DNA of 64,000 nucleotides from Stomorhina lunata (lineage: Eukaryota > Arthropoda > Insecta > Diptera > Rhiniidae), in assembly GCA_933228675.1 (NCBI GenBank), contig OW121744.1, positions 101,224,622 to 101,288,621 of the forward strand, given 5' to 3'. A program made the position numbers and the translations under genes. Below, in pieces: positions 11,397 through 22,075 of the stretch. Below the pieces are notes generated by a model. The model did not search any database. It saw only the letters and a program-made list of their open reading frames with translations, and was not told where the DNA came from. Positions within the stretch are counted from its first letter, which is position 1. The number at the start of each line of letters is the position of its first letter.

Positions 11397-14300
11397 GGGA
11401 AATTTTTGAAAAATTTCCTATAAAAATAGGAAATTTTTGAAAAATTTCCTATAAAAATAGGAAATTTTTGAAAAATTTCCTATAAAAATAGGAAATTTTT
11501 GAAAAATTTCCTATAAAAATAGGAAATTTTTTAAAATTTTTTTAAAAATTTCCTATAAAAATAGGAAATTTTTGAAAAATTTCCTATAAAGATAGGAAAT
11601 TTTTGAAAAATTTCCTATAAAGATAGGAAATTTTTGAAAAATTTCCTATAAAAATAGGAAATTTTTGAAAAATTACCTATAAGAATAGGAAATTTTTGAA
11701 AAATTTCCTATAAAAATAGGAAATTTTTGAAAAATTTCCTATAAAAATAGGAAATTTTTGAAAAATTTTCCTATAAAAATAGGAAATTTTTGAAAAATTT
11801 CCTATAAAAATAGGAAATTTTTGAAAAATTATCTATAAAAATAGGAAATTTTTGAAAAATTTCCTATAAAAATTAGGAAATTTTTGAAAAATAGGAAATT
11901 TTCAATTTTTCAAAAATTTCCTATTTTTATAGGAAATTTTTCAAAAATTTCCTATTTTTATAGGAAATTTTTCAAAAATTTCCTATTTTTATAGGAAATT
12001 TTTCAAAAATTTCCTATTTTTATAGGAAATTTTTCAAAAATTTCCTATTTTTATAGGAAATTTTTCAAAAATTTCCTATTTTTATAGGAAATTTTTCAAA
12101 AATTTCCTATTTTTATAGGAAATTTTTCAAAAATTTCCTATTTTTATAGGAAATTTTTCAAAAATTTCCTATTTTTATAGGAAATTTTTCAAAAATTTCC
12201 TATTTTTATAGGAAATTTTTCAAAAATTTCCTATTTTTATAGGAAATTTTTCAAAAATTTCCTATTTTTATAGGAAATTTTTCAAAAATTTCCTATTTTT
12301 ATAGGAAATTTTTCAAAAATTTCCTATTTTTATAGGAAATTTTTCAAAAATTTCCTATTTTTATAGGAAATTTTTCAAAAATTTCCTATTTTTATAGGAA
12401 ATTTTTCAAAAATTTCCTATTTTTATAAGAAATTTTTCAAAAATTTCCTATTTTTATAGGAAATTTTTCAAAAATTTCCTATTTTTATAGGAAATTTTTC
12501 AAAAATTTCCTATTTTTATAGGAAATTTTTCAAAAATTTCCTATTTTTATAGGAAATTTTTCCAAAAATTCCTATTTTTATAGGAAATTTTTCAAAAATT
12601 TCCTATTTTTATAGGAAATTTTTCAAAAATTTCCTATTTTTATAGGAAATTTTTCAAAAATTTCCTATTTTTATAGGAAATTTTTCAAAAATTTCCTATT
12701 TTTATAGGAAATTTTTCAAAAATTTCCTATTTTTATAGGAAATTTTTCAAAAATTTCCTATTTTTATAGGAAATTTCCTATTTTTATAGGAAATTTTTGA
12801 AAAATTTCATATAAAAATAGGAAATTTTTGAAAAATTTTCCTATAAAAATAGGAAATTTTTGAAAAATTTCCTATAAAAATAGGAAATTTTTGAAAAATT
12901 ATCTATAAAAATAGGAAATTTTTGAAAAATTTCCTATAAAAATTAGGAAATTTTTGAAAAATAGGAAATTTATGAAAAATTTCCTATAAAAATAGGAAAT
13001 TTTTGAAAAATTTTCTATAAAAATAGGAAATTTTTGAAAAATTTCCTATAAAAATAGGAAACTTTTGAAAAATTTCCTATAAAATTAGGAAATTTTTGAA
13101 AAATTTCATATAAAAGTAGGAAATTTTTGAAAAATTTCCTATAAAAATAGGAAATTTTTGGAAAATTTCCTATAAATTTTCTATAAAAATTTCCTATTTT
13201 TATAGGAAATTTTTATAGGAAATTTTTCAAAAATTTCCTATTTTTATAGGAAATTTTTCAAAAATTTCCTATTTTTATAGGAAATTTTTCAAAAATTTCC
13301 TATTTTTATAGGAAATTTTTCAAAAATTTCCTATTTTTATAGGAAATTTTTCAAAAATTTCCTATTTTTATAGGAAATTTTTCAAAAATTTCCTATTTTT
13401 ATAGGAAATTTTTCAAAAATTTCCTATTTTTATAGGAAATTTTTCAAAAATTTCCTATTTTTATAGGAAATTTTTCAAAAATTTCCTATTTTTATAGGAA
13501 ATTTTTCAAAAATTTCCTATTTTTATAGGAAATTTTTCAAAAATTTCCTATTTTTATAGGAAATTTTTCAAAAATTTCCTATTTTTATAGGAAATTTTTC
13601 AAAAATTTCCTATTTTTATAGGAAATTTTTCAAAAATTTCCTATTTTTATAGGAAATTTTTCAAAAATTTCCTATTTTTATAGGAAAATTTTCAAAAATT
13701 TCCTATTTTTATAGGAAATTTTTCAAAAATTTCCTATTTTTATAGGAAATTTTTCCAAAAATTCCTATTTTTATAGGAAATTTTTCAAAAATTTCCTATT
13801 TTTATAGGAAATTTTTCAAAAATTTCCTATTTTTATAGGAAATTTTTCAAAAATTTCCTATTTTTATAGGAAATTTTTCAAAAATTTCCTATTTTTATAG
13901 GAAATTTTTCAAAAATTTCCTATTTTTATAGGAAATTTTTCAAAAATTTCCTATTTTTATAGGAAATTTTTCAAAAATTTCCTATTTTTATAGGAAATTT
14001 TTCAAAAATTTCCTATTTTTATAGGAAATTTTTCAAAAATTTCCTATTTTTATAGGAAATTTTTCAAAAATTTCCTATTTTTATAGGAAATTTTTCAAAA
14101 ATTTCCTATTTTTATAGGAAATTTTTCAAAAATTTCCTATTTTTTTTCAAAAATTTCCTATTTTTATAGGAAATTTTTCAAAAATTTCCTACTTTTGTAA
14201 AATTTTCCAAAATTTCCTATTTTTATAGGAAAATTTTCAAAAATTTCCTATTTTTATAGGAAAATTTTCAAAAATTTTCTATTTTTATAAGAAAATTTTC

Positions 14301-14400
14301 AAAAATTTCCTATTTTTATAGGAAAATTTTCCAAAATTTCCTATTCTAATAGGAAATTTTTCCAAAAAAAAAGTTTTATAGAAAATTTTTCAAATTTTTC
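11397..14400. repeat. 31-bp minisatellite array S4 with inverted blocks
   Basis: Roughly 3.0 kb of a 31-bp unit in four blocks of alternating orientation. Minus-type units (TTTTTGAAAAATTTCC then TATAAAAATAGG) run from 11397 to about 11905. Plus-type units (TTTTTCAAAAATTTCC then TATTTTTATAGG) run to about 12785. Minus-type units run again to about 13185, then plus-type to about 14400. The same rare variants recur in paired blocks: ATTATCT with AAATTAGG at 11829-11880 and again 1070 bp later, and TTTTCCAAAAATTCC at about 12559 and again 1193 bp later. Whole blocks were therefore duplicated. The transcript would fold into long hairpins. Confidence 0.93.
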
Positions 14401-14520
14401 AAATTTTTCAATTTTCCAACTCTCACATTTTTTTACGATTTTTGAAATTATTATCTCTACATCCTACATATGACTTTGCACATGACCTCTTCTTAAAGCC
14501 TCCTGACCATTTGCTCACTA
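14401..14520. other. Spacer between array S4 and piggyBac
   Basis: Short unique sequence that forms the left flank of the piggyBac insertion. Nothing else is seen in it. Confidence 0.5.
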
Positions 14521-14524
14521 TTAA

Positions 14525-14537
14525 CCCATTATTGCCC
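14525..14537 (+). repeat. piggyBac left terminal inverted repeat
   Basis: CCCATTATTGCCC, adjacent to TTAA. It matches the right end at 17382-17394 in reverse complement without mismatch. Confidence 0.95.
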
Positions 14538-14870
14538 AGCCGGTAATTTCACTTACCAGTTCTTTAAACAGCTGTAAAGCTAAAAATATGCAAAAAGTAA
14601 AACTTTTTATTAAGTTACACAATAATTTAGAGTATTTTGCGAAAACAAATTGAAGGATTTGTACATATCATTATTCTCGAGCTTTTGGCTAACGTTTTCG
14701 CAAACCTCCAAAAATGGACATTTTTTGAAACTTATATAAAAATAATCCAAGAAATGAAATTGGCTAACAGCTATTTGTTTCTAACTTTTAATCCATGGTA
14801 CTTTCATTATCTATAAAAAAACAATATGATTTAGTTTCACTAAACGCTCGAAATATTATTACTTTTCCGT

Positions 14871-14897
14871 GTGGTAAGTTTACTTACCAATGGGCAG
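14871..14897 (+). repeat. piggyBac subterminal inverted repeat, left arm
   Basis: A 27-bp arm that is the exact reverse complement of 17239-17265. Its core GGTAAGTTTACTTACC is itself a near-perfect dyad, so each arm is a palindrome inside a larger inverted repeat. A related GGTAATTTCACTTACC occurs much closer to the left end at 14542-14557. Subterminal repeats in piggyBac elements contribute to transposase binding; that role is inferred here. Confidence 0.85.
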
Positions 14898-14961
14898 AAA
14901 CGTATAGAAAATTACGCAACATTTCGGTGTTTGCTCAACACCTGTGTTTTCTTTACATACT

Positions 14962-15118
14962 TAGGTGAGATTCAAACGAGGGGACATTTTGTTTCTTGTC
15001 TCCTCAAATTGCATGTGTTTGTTGTTGTTTTTTGTGTCCTACAACAACAAACACAACAATAAACACGTGGAATTTGAGGGGACATGCAACAAAACGACCC
15101 CTCGTGTGAATCTCCAAT
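14962..15118. repeat. Fold-back (MITE-like) hairpin nested in piggyBac
   Basis: An inverted structure of about 155 bp. The left arm begins GAGATTCAAACGAGGGG and the right arm ends CCCCTCGTGTGAATCTC. The inner stems pair GTTTGTTGTTGT with ACAACAACAAAC. No clear target-site duplication is visible. It lies upstream of the transposase start, within the leader region. It could be an inserted MITE or an inverted duplication that arose in place. Confidence 0.6.
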
Positions 15119-15281
15119 TGTTGTCTAATTCTTATTAGATTTTACTTGTAAAACGGGGAATTCCCCTCGTGTTTCGTAGTGGCTAGTGAGAGTGTTATAC
15201 ATCAGTGCAATTTTGTAACAAGATCTCAGTTTTACTTGATTCTTTACGTAGAGAAGTTGTTAGTGAAAATATTTTTTTAAA

Positions 15282-17157
15282 ATGAAATCAAAAAAGTTTT
15301 TAAAACTAGAAGAAGTAGTAGCGATTTTAGAAAATGAAGATGATGACGAAATTGCGTCTTCGTCAAATGTCAACGTTGTATACATTCCACCTGACCCAGA
15401 TGATATTTCTGATGAAGAGCATATTGATGACAACGTTATGGATGAAAACGCTTCACTCGATGTTGAAATTGCTGGTACAATTGAACTTCAATATGGTTCA
15501 GGAGGCGAATCTGGCGACGATACAATTCAGGAGCCTCCCACTAAAAGAAAGAAATTTACAAAAACAGCAAAAAAGCCAAGATGGACAAAAAAACCACTAA
15601 CATTTGATAAAACGCCGGTAAACATTGAAGAAGACCGCATTCGTGACGTTGTGGAAAAGCTAAGTGGAAAATCTCCTATTGAACTATTTTATCTCTTTTT
15701 TGATGATAAAATGCTCCATTTGATTGTTGAACAAACAAATTCATATGCCTCTCAGTGCAATTCTACCTTTATTGTTGAGCCACATGAGATAAAGCGTTTC
15801 GTTGGATTTTTGTTCTTTATGGGTTATCATAAGTTACCAGAATGGAAACTATACTGGTCAAAGGATCCATCCTTTGGCGTTAAAATTATTTCCAATTCTT
15901 TTCCAAGAAATCGTGCTGAATTGATCAAACGATTCATTCATTTATCTGACAATAATAACATTGATCGAACAGACAGATTCGCTAAAGTGAGACCGTTAGT
16001 AGACTTATGCAACAAGCGTTTTATGCAGTTTGGAGTATTTGCCCACAATTTATCCATTGACGAGGAAATAATTCCGTATTTCGGAAGACATTCCTGTAAA
16101 ATGTTTATTAAAGGGAAGCCCATTCGCTTTGGATTTAAGGCATGGTGTCTGACTTCATCAAACGGATATCTTTATAATATACAACTGTACGGCGGTTCTT
16201 CAACAAACTACGATAAATCTATTGGACTAGGGGCTGATACTGTTCTCAGTTTGTTGAAGAACGTAGAATCTCCATCCACTCACACTATTTATTTTGATAA
16301 CTTTTTCACGTCGTACAACCTAATGTGTCTTCTAAGCACAAACAACTTTTTTGCTACAGGTAATAATGTGCTTTCTGAGTTTTTACGTACTTTGCTTCTA
16401 TTTTAATATTTCAACAGGAACCGTTCGAAGCAACAGAATCGGTGGAGCTCAGCTTCCAGAGAATATGGCAAAAGGCGAAAGTGCATATCTCTTTGATCGG
16501 ACAAGTGAGGTGTTGGCCATACGCTGGAAAGACAATGCACTTGTTACTATTCTGACAAATCATGGAACCGTGGAACCAAAATCAACCACCAGGCGTTATG
16601 ATCGTGCAACTAAAATGCATGTTAACATTGATGTTCCTAATGCTATTGCGCAATATAACAAGCAAATGGGTGGAGTGGATCTACATGATAATGCGTTGGC
16701 TAATTATAGAATTGCTGTACGGTCCAAAAAATGGTGGTGGCCACTTTTCATAAATTTATTGGGAAATATGATGGTAAATGCATGGAAATTGCACGTATTG
16801 ATTGCAACAAAAGATGGAGAAAAACCTATGCCTCAACTAAAATTTCGAGCTTCAGTTGTAAATGAACTGCTGACATGTAAAAAATCACCAAGAAGGGATG
16901 ATTCTTCACAACTACCAAATTTAGATAACACAATTCATTGCATTTTCAGACGCCCTGGTAAGCCAAGACGATGTGTGGTGTGCACCGTACATATGTCAGG
17001 TTTGCTACATATGTCAGGTTTGCTGCGTACATTTACATCAAAAATGCTTCTCCATATATTCAAACCACATGTAATGTGCTTTAAGTATTTAAAAACTAAT
17101 ACACGTTTCCTTCTTAAAAAAATGTTTTTTTTTTCTGTTAAAGAATTATATTCATGA
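15282..17157 (+). CDS. piggyBac-type transposase (two exons)
   Basis: DDE/DDD transposase for cut-and-paste transposition at TTAA sites. The first exon (15282-16359) and second exon (16418-17157) join in frame to give 605 residues; the lepidopteran piggyBac protein has 594. The N-terminal ~110 residues are acidic then basic. The catalytic aspartates fit the family: D260 in LSIDEEIIPYFGR, D339 in IYFDNFF, and D447/D450 in GGVDLHDN, followed by the tryptophan-rich KKWWWPLF. The start codon is the first ATG after the leader and gives the expected length. An Inr-like TCAGT at 15202-15206 is a possible initiation site. The C-terminal cysteine-rich domain is poor: HC and CVVC remain, followed by a tandem 18-bp duplication near 16990-17025 where further cysteines are expected, then CFKYLKT. 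The copy may be active or only recently disabled. Confidence 0.9.
16360..16417 (+). other. Intron in piggyBac transposase
   Basis: 58 bp, begins GTAATAATG and ends TTTCAACAG. Removing it joins FFAT to GTVRS through a split GGA codon and restores one reading frame across an in-frame stop. The size is typical of fly introns. Confidence 0.85.
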
Positions 17158-17171
17158 ATTTTTTATGTTTT

Positions 17172-17177
17172 AATAAA
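17172..17177 (+). terminator. Polyadenylation signal of piggyBac transposase
   Basis: AATAAA, 15 bp after the stop codon and inside the element. Confidence 0.6.
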
Positions 17178-17238
17178 GATCATTTAAAAAATACGAATTT
17201 TAAATTTTTGTGTAATATTCATAAAAAAGTTAACATAT

Positions 17239-17265
17239 CTGCCCATTGGTAAGTAAACTTACCAC
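17239..17265 (-). repeat. piggyBac subterminal inverted repeat, right arm
   Basis: Exact reverse complement of 14871-14897. It lies about 130 bp from the right end, compared with about 350 bp for the left arm. Confidence 0.85.
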
Positions 17266-17381
17266 CTCATATCTCGAAAACTAATAGTTCCATTTTCTTC
17301 AAACTTTAAATATATCTTAGTTAGACCAAAAAACTACTACACACAAAATTTCATTAAAATCGCTCAACGTTTTCGGGTACC

Positions 17382-17394
17382 GGGCAATAATGGG
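17382..17394 (-). repeat. piggyBac right terminal inverted repeat
   Basis: GGGCAATAATGGG, followed by TTAA. It is the exact reverse complement of the left end. Confidence 0.95.
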
Positions 17395-17398
17395 TTAA

Positions 17399-18654
17399 AA
17401 ATTTCTTTGATTTTCAATCAAACTTATTTGAAATTTAGCGTTTGGTTCGGTTTGGTTTGCTGTCCTTTCGCAGCCTCTATCTGCCTGTATCAATAATGGA
17501 GGCAATTGATTTTTGAATGAATGTTGTCATCAATTGTGGCATTTTCTTTATAATGCAGATGGAAAATTATGTTATCACTTCATCTAACAATAACACAATT
17601 TGGTGGTGGTGGTAGTGGCGGTAGCGGCGCGACATTTTACGCACCTCTTTCAAATGCGCGTATTGATTTCAAATTTTCTCGAAAACCCGTTTCAATTGCA
17701 GTTGAATTTAATAGAGTGAGTATTGGAAATTGTTTTGCCAGTTTATTGAACTATGGGAGATTTTAGTGACTTTGCTTTGGTTGGTCGTAATGGGTGCGAT
17801 GCGATGGAAAATGGATGTTAAATGGTTGCGGGCTGATTGCTGGAGATTATTTAAAGCGGCAAGATTTTTATATGTTCAAAGGAAATTAAAACAATTTAAA
17901 AGAAATTATTTTCAATTATGAGTGAGTGTTTTTATGTACGAGTAGATGTTTGGTTTTTCTTTTTTGTCTTAAACAAATTTATGGCCTTGGGCTATAAAAA
18001 ATTGGAAACAGCCTTTGGTTTGAATTATGTCTTAAATTTTACCTTTTTTTCTTATGGTTACTTAAAAAATCTATTAGATATTTCATTTTCTTTTTTTTTC
18101 CAAATATGTATATATTTATATGTTTTTGTTCTAAATTATCACGCTTCAACATGTGTTCTTAATATACAATTTTTTCTATTATTATTACGACGTTTGTTTT
18201 TTCTCTGAACAAATGTGATATGTGTATAAAATCTTCTTCTTTTCTAAGGATACTTTTTAGAACTCCTCCAAATGTTTTTTGAAATTTTTGAATCTTTAGC
18301 AAAAGTCTTGTGTATGTTTCTCTGGTAAATATTCTCGGGCACGTAGAATACAAAAGAAATCAAATGTCATTTGCAAACGTTGGCAAGATTTTTTATTTTA
18401 CATTTTTTTATGCCACTAAGCTCCCGAAAAAACCAACACAAGGAAACAAATATACGAATCGAAATAAATTTTCTTGTTTTCCCCGAAAAGAAAAAAATAG
18501 AAGAATTTTATTTAACACATACTCCGTGAACACCACGCAACAAAGGCAAATCATGGAAATATATCGTAAAAGGGAAAATATATGGGAAAAAGAAAGAATG
18601 TAAATAGAACAGAGAGGTAAAGGATTAGAGTCGTTCTCGAGAATCTCGAGAATC
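17399..18654. other. Intergenic DNA
   Basis: No gene is supported. A glycine-codon-rich stretch (GGTGGTGGTAGTGGCGG) at about 17601-17630 lies in a 65-codon frame with no further evidence. The end of the interval (from about 18640) has the start of the next minisatellite. Confidence 0.4.
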
Positions 18655-20255
18655 GAATCAAGAATATAGAAAACTATTTCTATTGAAAACTTTTCTATCA
18701 AAAATTTTTCTATAGAAAAATATTTCTATCAAAAATTTTTCTATAGAAAAATATTTCTATCAAAAATTTTTCTATAGAAAAATATTTCTATCAAAAATTT
18801 TTCTATAGAAAAATATTTCTATCAAAAATTTTTCTATAGAAAAATATTTCTATCAAAAATTTTTCTATAGAAAAATATTTCTATCAAAAATTTTTCTATA
18901 GAAAAATATTTCTATCAAAAATTTTTCTATAGAAAAATATTTCTATCAAAAATTTTTCTATAGAAAAATATTTCTATCAAAAATTTTTCTATAGAAAAAT
19001 ATTTCTATCAAAAATTTTTCTATAGAAAAATATTTCTATCAAAAATTTTTCTATAGAAAAATATTTCTATCAAAAATTTTTCTATAGAAAAATATTTCTA
19101 TCAAAAATTTTTCTATAGAAAAATATTTCTATCAAAAATTTTTCTATAGAAAAATATTTCTATCAAAAATTTTTCTATAGAAAAATATTTCTATCAAAAA
19201 TTTTTCTACAGAAAAATATTTCTATCAAAAATTTTTCTATAGAAAAATATTTCTATCAAAAATTTTTCTATAGAAAAATATTTCTATCAAAAATTTTTCT
19301 ATAGAAAAATATTTCTATCAAAAATTGTTCTATAGAAAAATATTTCTATCAAAAATTTTTCTCTAGAAAAATATTTCTATTGAAAATTTTTCTCTAGAAA
19401 AATATTTCTATTGAAAATTTTTCTCTAGAAAAATATTTCTATTGAAAATTTTTCTCTAGAAAAATATTTCTATTGAAAATTTTTCTCTAGAAAAATATTT
19501 CTATTGAAAATGTTTCTATAGAAAAATATTTCTATCGAAAATTTTTCTCTAGAAAAATATTTCTATTGAAAATTTTTCTCTAGAAAAATATTTCTATTGA
19601 CAATTTTTCTGTAGAAATATATTTCTATTGAAAATTTTTCTCTAGAAAAATATTTCTATTGAAAATTTTTCTCTAGAAAAATATTTCCAACGAAAATTTT
19701 TCTCTAGAAAAATATTTCTATTGAAAATTTTTCTATAGAAAAATTATTCTATTGAAAATTTTTCGCTAGAAAAATATTTCTCTTGAAAATTTTTCTCTAG
19801 AAATATATTTCTATTGAAAATTTTTCTCTAGAAAAATATTTCTATTGAAAATTTTTCTCTAGAAAAATATTTCTATTGAAAATTTTTCTCTAGAAAAATA
19901 TTACTATTGAAAATTTTTCTCTAGAAAAATATTTCTATTGAAAATTTTATCTAGAAAAATATTTCTATTGAAAATTTTTCTCTAGAAAAATATTTCTATT
20001 GAAAATTTTTCTCTAGAAAACTATTTCTATTGAAAAATTTTGTCTAGAAAAATATTTCTATTGAAAATTTTTCTCTAGAAAAATATTTCTATTGAAAATT
20101 TTTCTCTAGAAAACTATTTCTATTGAAAATTTTTCTCTAGAAAAATATTTCTATTGAAAATTTTTCTATAGAAAAATATTTATATTGAAAATTTTTCTCT
20201 AGAAAAATATTTCTATCGAAATTATTTCTGAAGAAAAATATTTCTATCGAAAATT
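18655..20255. repeat. 31-bp minisatellite array S5
   Basis: About 51 copies of a 31-bp unit. The first half (to about 19365) carries the 18-bp perfect palindrome ATTTTTCTATAGAAAAAT joined by ATTTCTATCAAA. After about 19365 nearly every unit switches to TTTTTCTCTAGAAAAA with TATTGAAAA, which breaks the palindrome at its centre. The left subfamily is almost invariant and the right one is more diverged. The CTATAGAAAA core is shared with arrays S3 and S6. Confidence 0.93.
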
Positions 20256-21965
20256 TGAGAAAAAATTTAGACTTGATTATTGAGCTTTGATTGAAAAACT
20301 TTGCTACCTTTAAAGGTCTGGACTCCGAGTCATGTTAATGTTCATACAAATATCTGTAAAAGTCAGCATGAAAAAGAAATATACCAAGGTTCGATAAGTA
20401 TTTAAACTAAAATGTGAAACGTGCTAATGTGATGTGCGAAAGCCAATAGAGCGAGTGCATATATATTTGTACAAAAATTTCATACTAAAAAATTTCCCGA
20501 AGTGTGAGAATTTTATGTATTTGTATACGAATGTTTACATATGTATAAGTGAATGTGTGTTTGAGTTTGAGTCTAAGTATGTGTTAAATTTATTAGCTGT
20601 CAAATAAATTTTAAAGTATTACTGCCTTTTTTTCTCTGCGCTCTGCTAAAGTAAAAAAGCCAAAATAAAACCCAAGGAAAGAAACGTAGATGTTTTGAAC
20701 CCTTTTTTGAACTTTCAATTTTATTCTACTTTTTTTCTTGATTTAATTCTTTCTATACGATTTTGTATCTTAAATAATACATCATGTGTTTTAGAGAGTA
20801 TGAGAAATAGCGAACCAAGCCAGCTTTTGCCTTCTAAAGAGAACGAAAGGGTTTTTTGTTTAGCGCGTTTTTTTTTTGTGGCTAGAATTATGTAAATATT
20901 TTGGCTCTAATGGTATTCGTATGTTGTGTTGTTTTCTAAAAGATAATGAATTTACATAATACATGGCGTTTTCTAAGGAAAATTAACATTTTTGCGTTGT
21001 CTGCTTTTAGGCGGTAAATTCAGCGAATTTACATTTACATTGAAAACATATTTACATACACATGTGTGTTGGTTTAAAGCGGTTTTCCTCTCACACTTTT
21101 ATATATTTTATAGTTATTTTACATCTAGAGTATGTTTATTTTTATAGGTTTGTATATTTATTTGTTAATTTTGTTAATTGGCAAATGTTTGTAAATAATG
21201 ACGCACATATTTATGCTACACTTACTTAAATATTTTCCAAAAGCTGCTGTTTTTCTTGCTGTTATTGTTGTTGATTTAAACGTATCATTAGAGATATGCT
21301 GGCAAAATTAATTAACTACGTCAATTATAACAATCTTTCTTTTTGTTTAAGGCCAAACAGAAGCTATTCTGTATATATGCTTAGTAGTTAGGAAAAAAAA
21401 CCTTCTCAGCCTTAATATAGGCAATATATTTTTCCCTTTAACATTTATCTACATAATTAAATTGCGAGAAGAGGTATTTATCTCAGGAATGTTTCACATG
21501 TCTTTTTTTGTTTTAATTATAAGCAGTGGTACATGGCATGATACTTTTTGAGAAAGATAAAGTGACAGCTTTATCTGTAAATCGGTATTATTAAAGTGTC
21601 TTTTTAATTAACTCTCGAGTGTAATTGATAAGGTAATTTTTCTGTAGCATATTTGTGGGCAGAGAGGTTTATGGCAGAAAGTTATGTGACAATTTTTATT
21701 GCATATTTAAGGGAGTTAAAATAAAAATGTTAGAGCTATGGGCTTTTAGGGGATATTATTACTATAAATTCATAATTTTTGGAAGTTTTTTCAGATTTGG
21801 TAAATTTAGCTATGTTCTTTCATAATTAGAAGTCTAGTTACTTGGACCGACACACAAGATTGAGAAGTGAAATGTCAAATGGAACGCAATTGAGAAGCTG
21901 GAATAAAATTATGGCTTCATAATCTTATATAACATGAGCCTGACCGCAGGCTCAATAACTAGAAA
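20256..21965. other. AT-rich intergenic DNA
   Basis: No gene, RNA or complete transposon recognised. Short frames here are low complexity. Confidence 0.45.
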
Positions 21966-22075
21966 CTGGGGCGAAATTATCGCATTCGATATCGATCGAA
22001 ATCTTAAATATTTTCAAAACATTTGTATAACATACTTTAAGGATAACTAAAATTATTTTAAAGATGACAGCTTTT
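21966..22075 (+). mobile_element. Harbinger-like MITE, left end only
   Basis: CTG at 21966-21968 is followed by a terminal repeat containing GCATTCGATATCGATCGAAA. About 100 bp of interior matches the complete copies at 46372-46690 and 50762-51083. The copy is lost where LINE-like sequence begins, and no right end was found. Confidence 0.6.

Larger units (their letters stand above)
14521..17398 (+). mobile_element. Complete piggyBac-like transposon
   Basis: The element is bounded by TTAA at 14521-14524 and 17395-17398, the exact target duplication of the piggyBac superfamily. Perfect 13-bp terminal inverted repeats (CCCATTATTGCCC) lie at 14525-14537 and 17382-17394. Between them are a 27-bp perfect subterminal inverted repeat, a single two-exon transposase gene and a polyadenylation signal. 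The element length of 2870 bp is close to that of the classical piggyBac. Ends, target site, splice sites and catalytic residues are all present, so the copy looks structurally complete. The one doubt is a degraded cysteine-rich C-terminus in the transposase. A fold-back insertion sits in the 5' leader region. Confidence 0.95.

Noticed and set aside
14871..15062. 63-codon frame in the piggyBac leader
   Set aside because: It starts on GTG, lies across the subterminal repeat and fold-back, and has no domain.
17569..17766. Glycine-rich 65-codon frame
   Set aside because: No splice partner, no signal or domain; could be chance in a GGT repeat.
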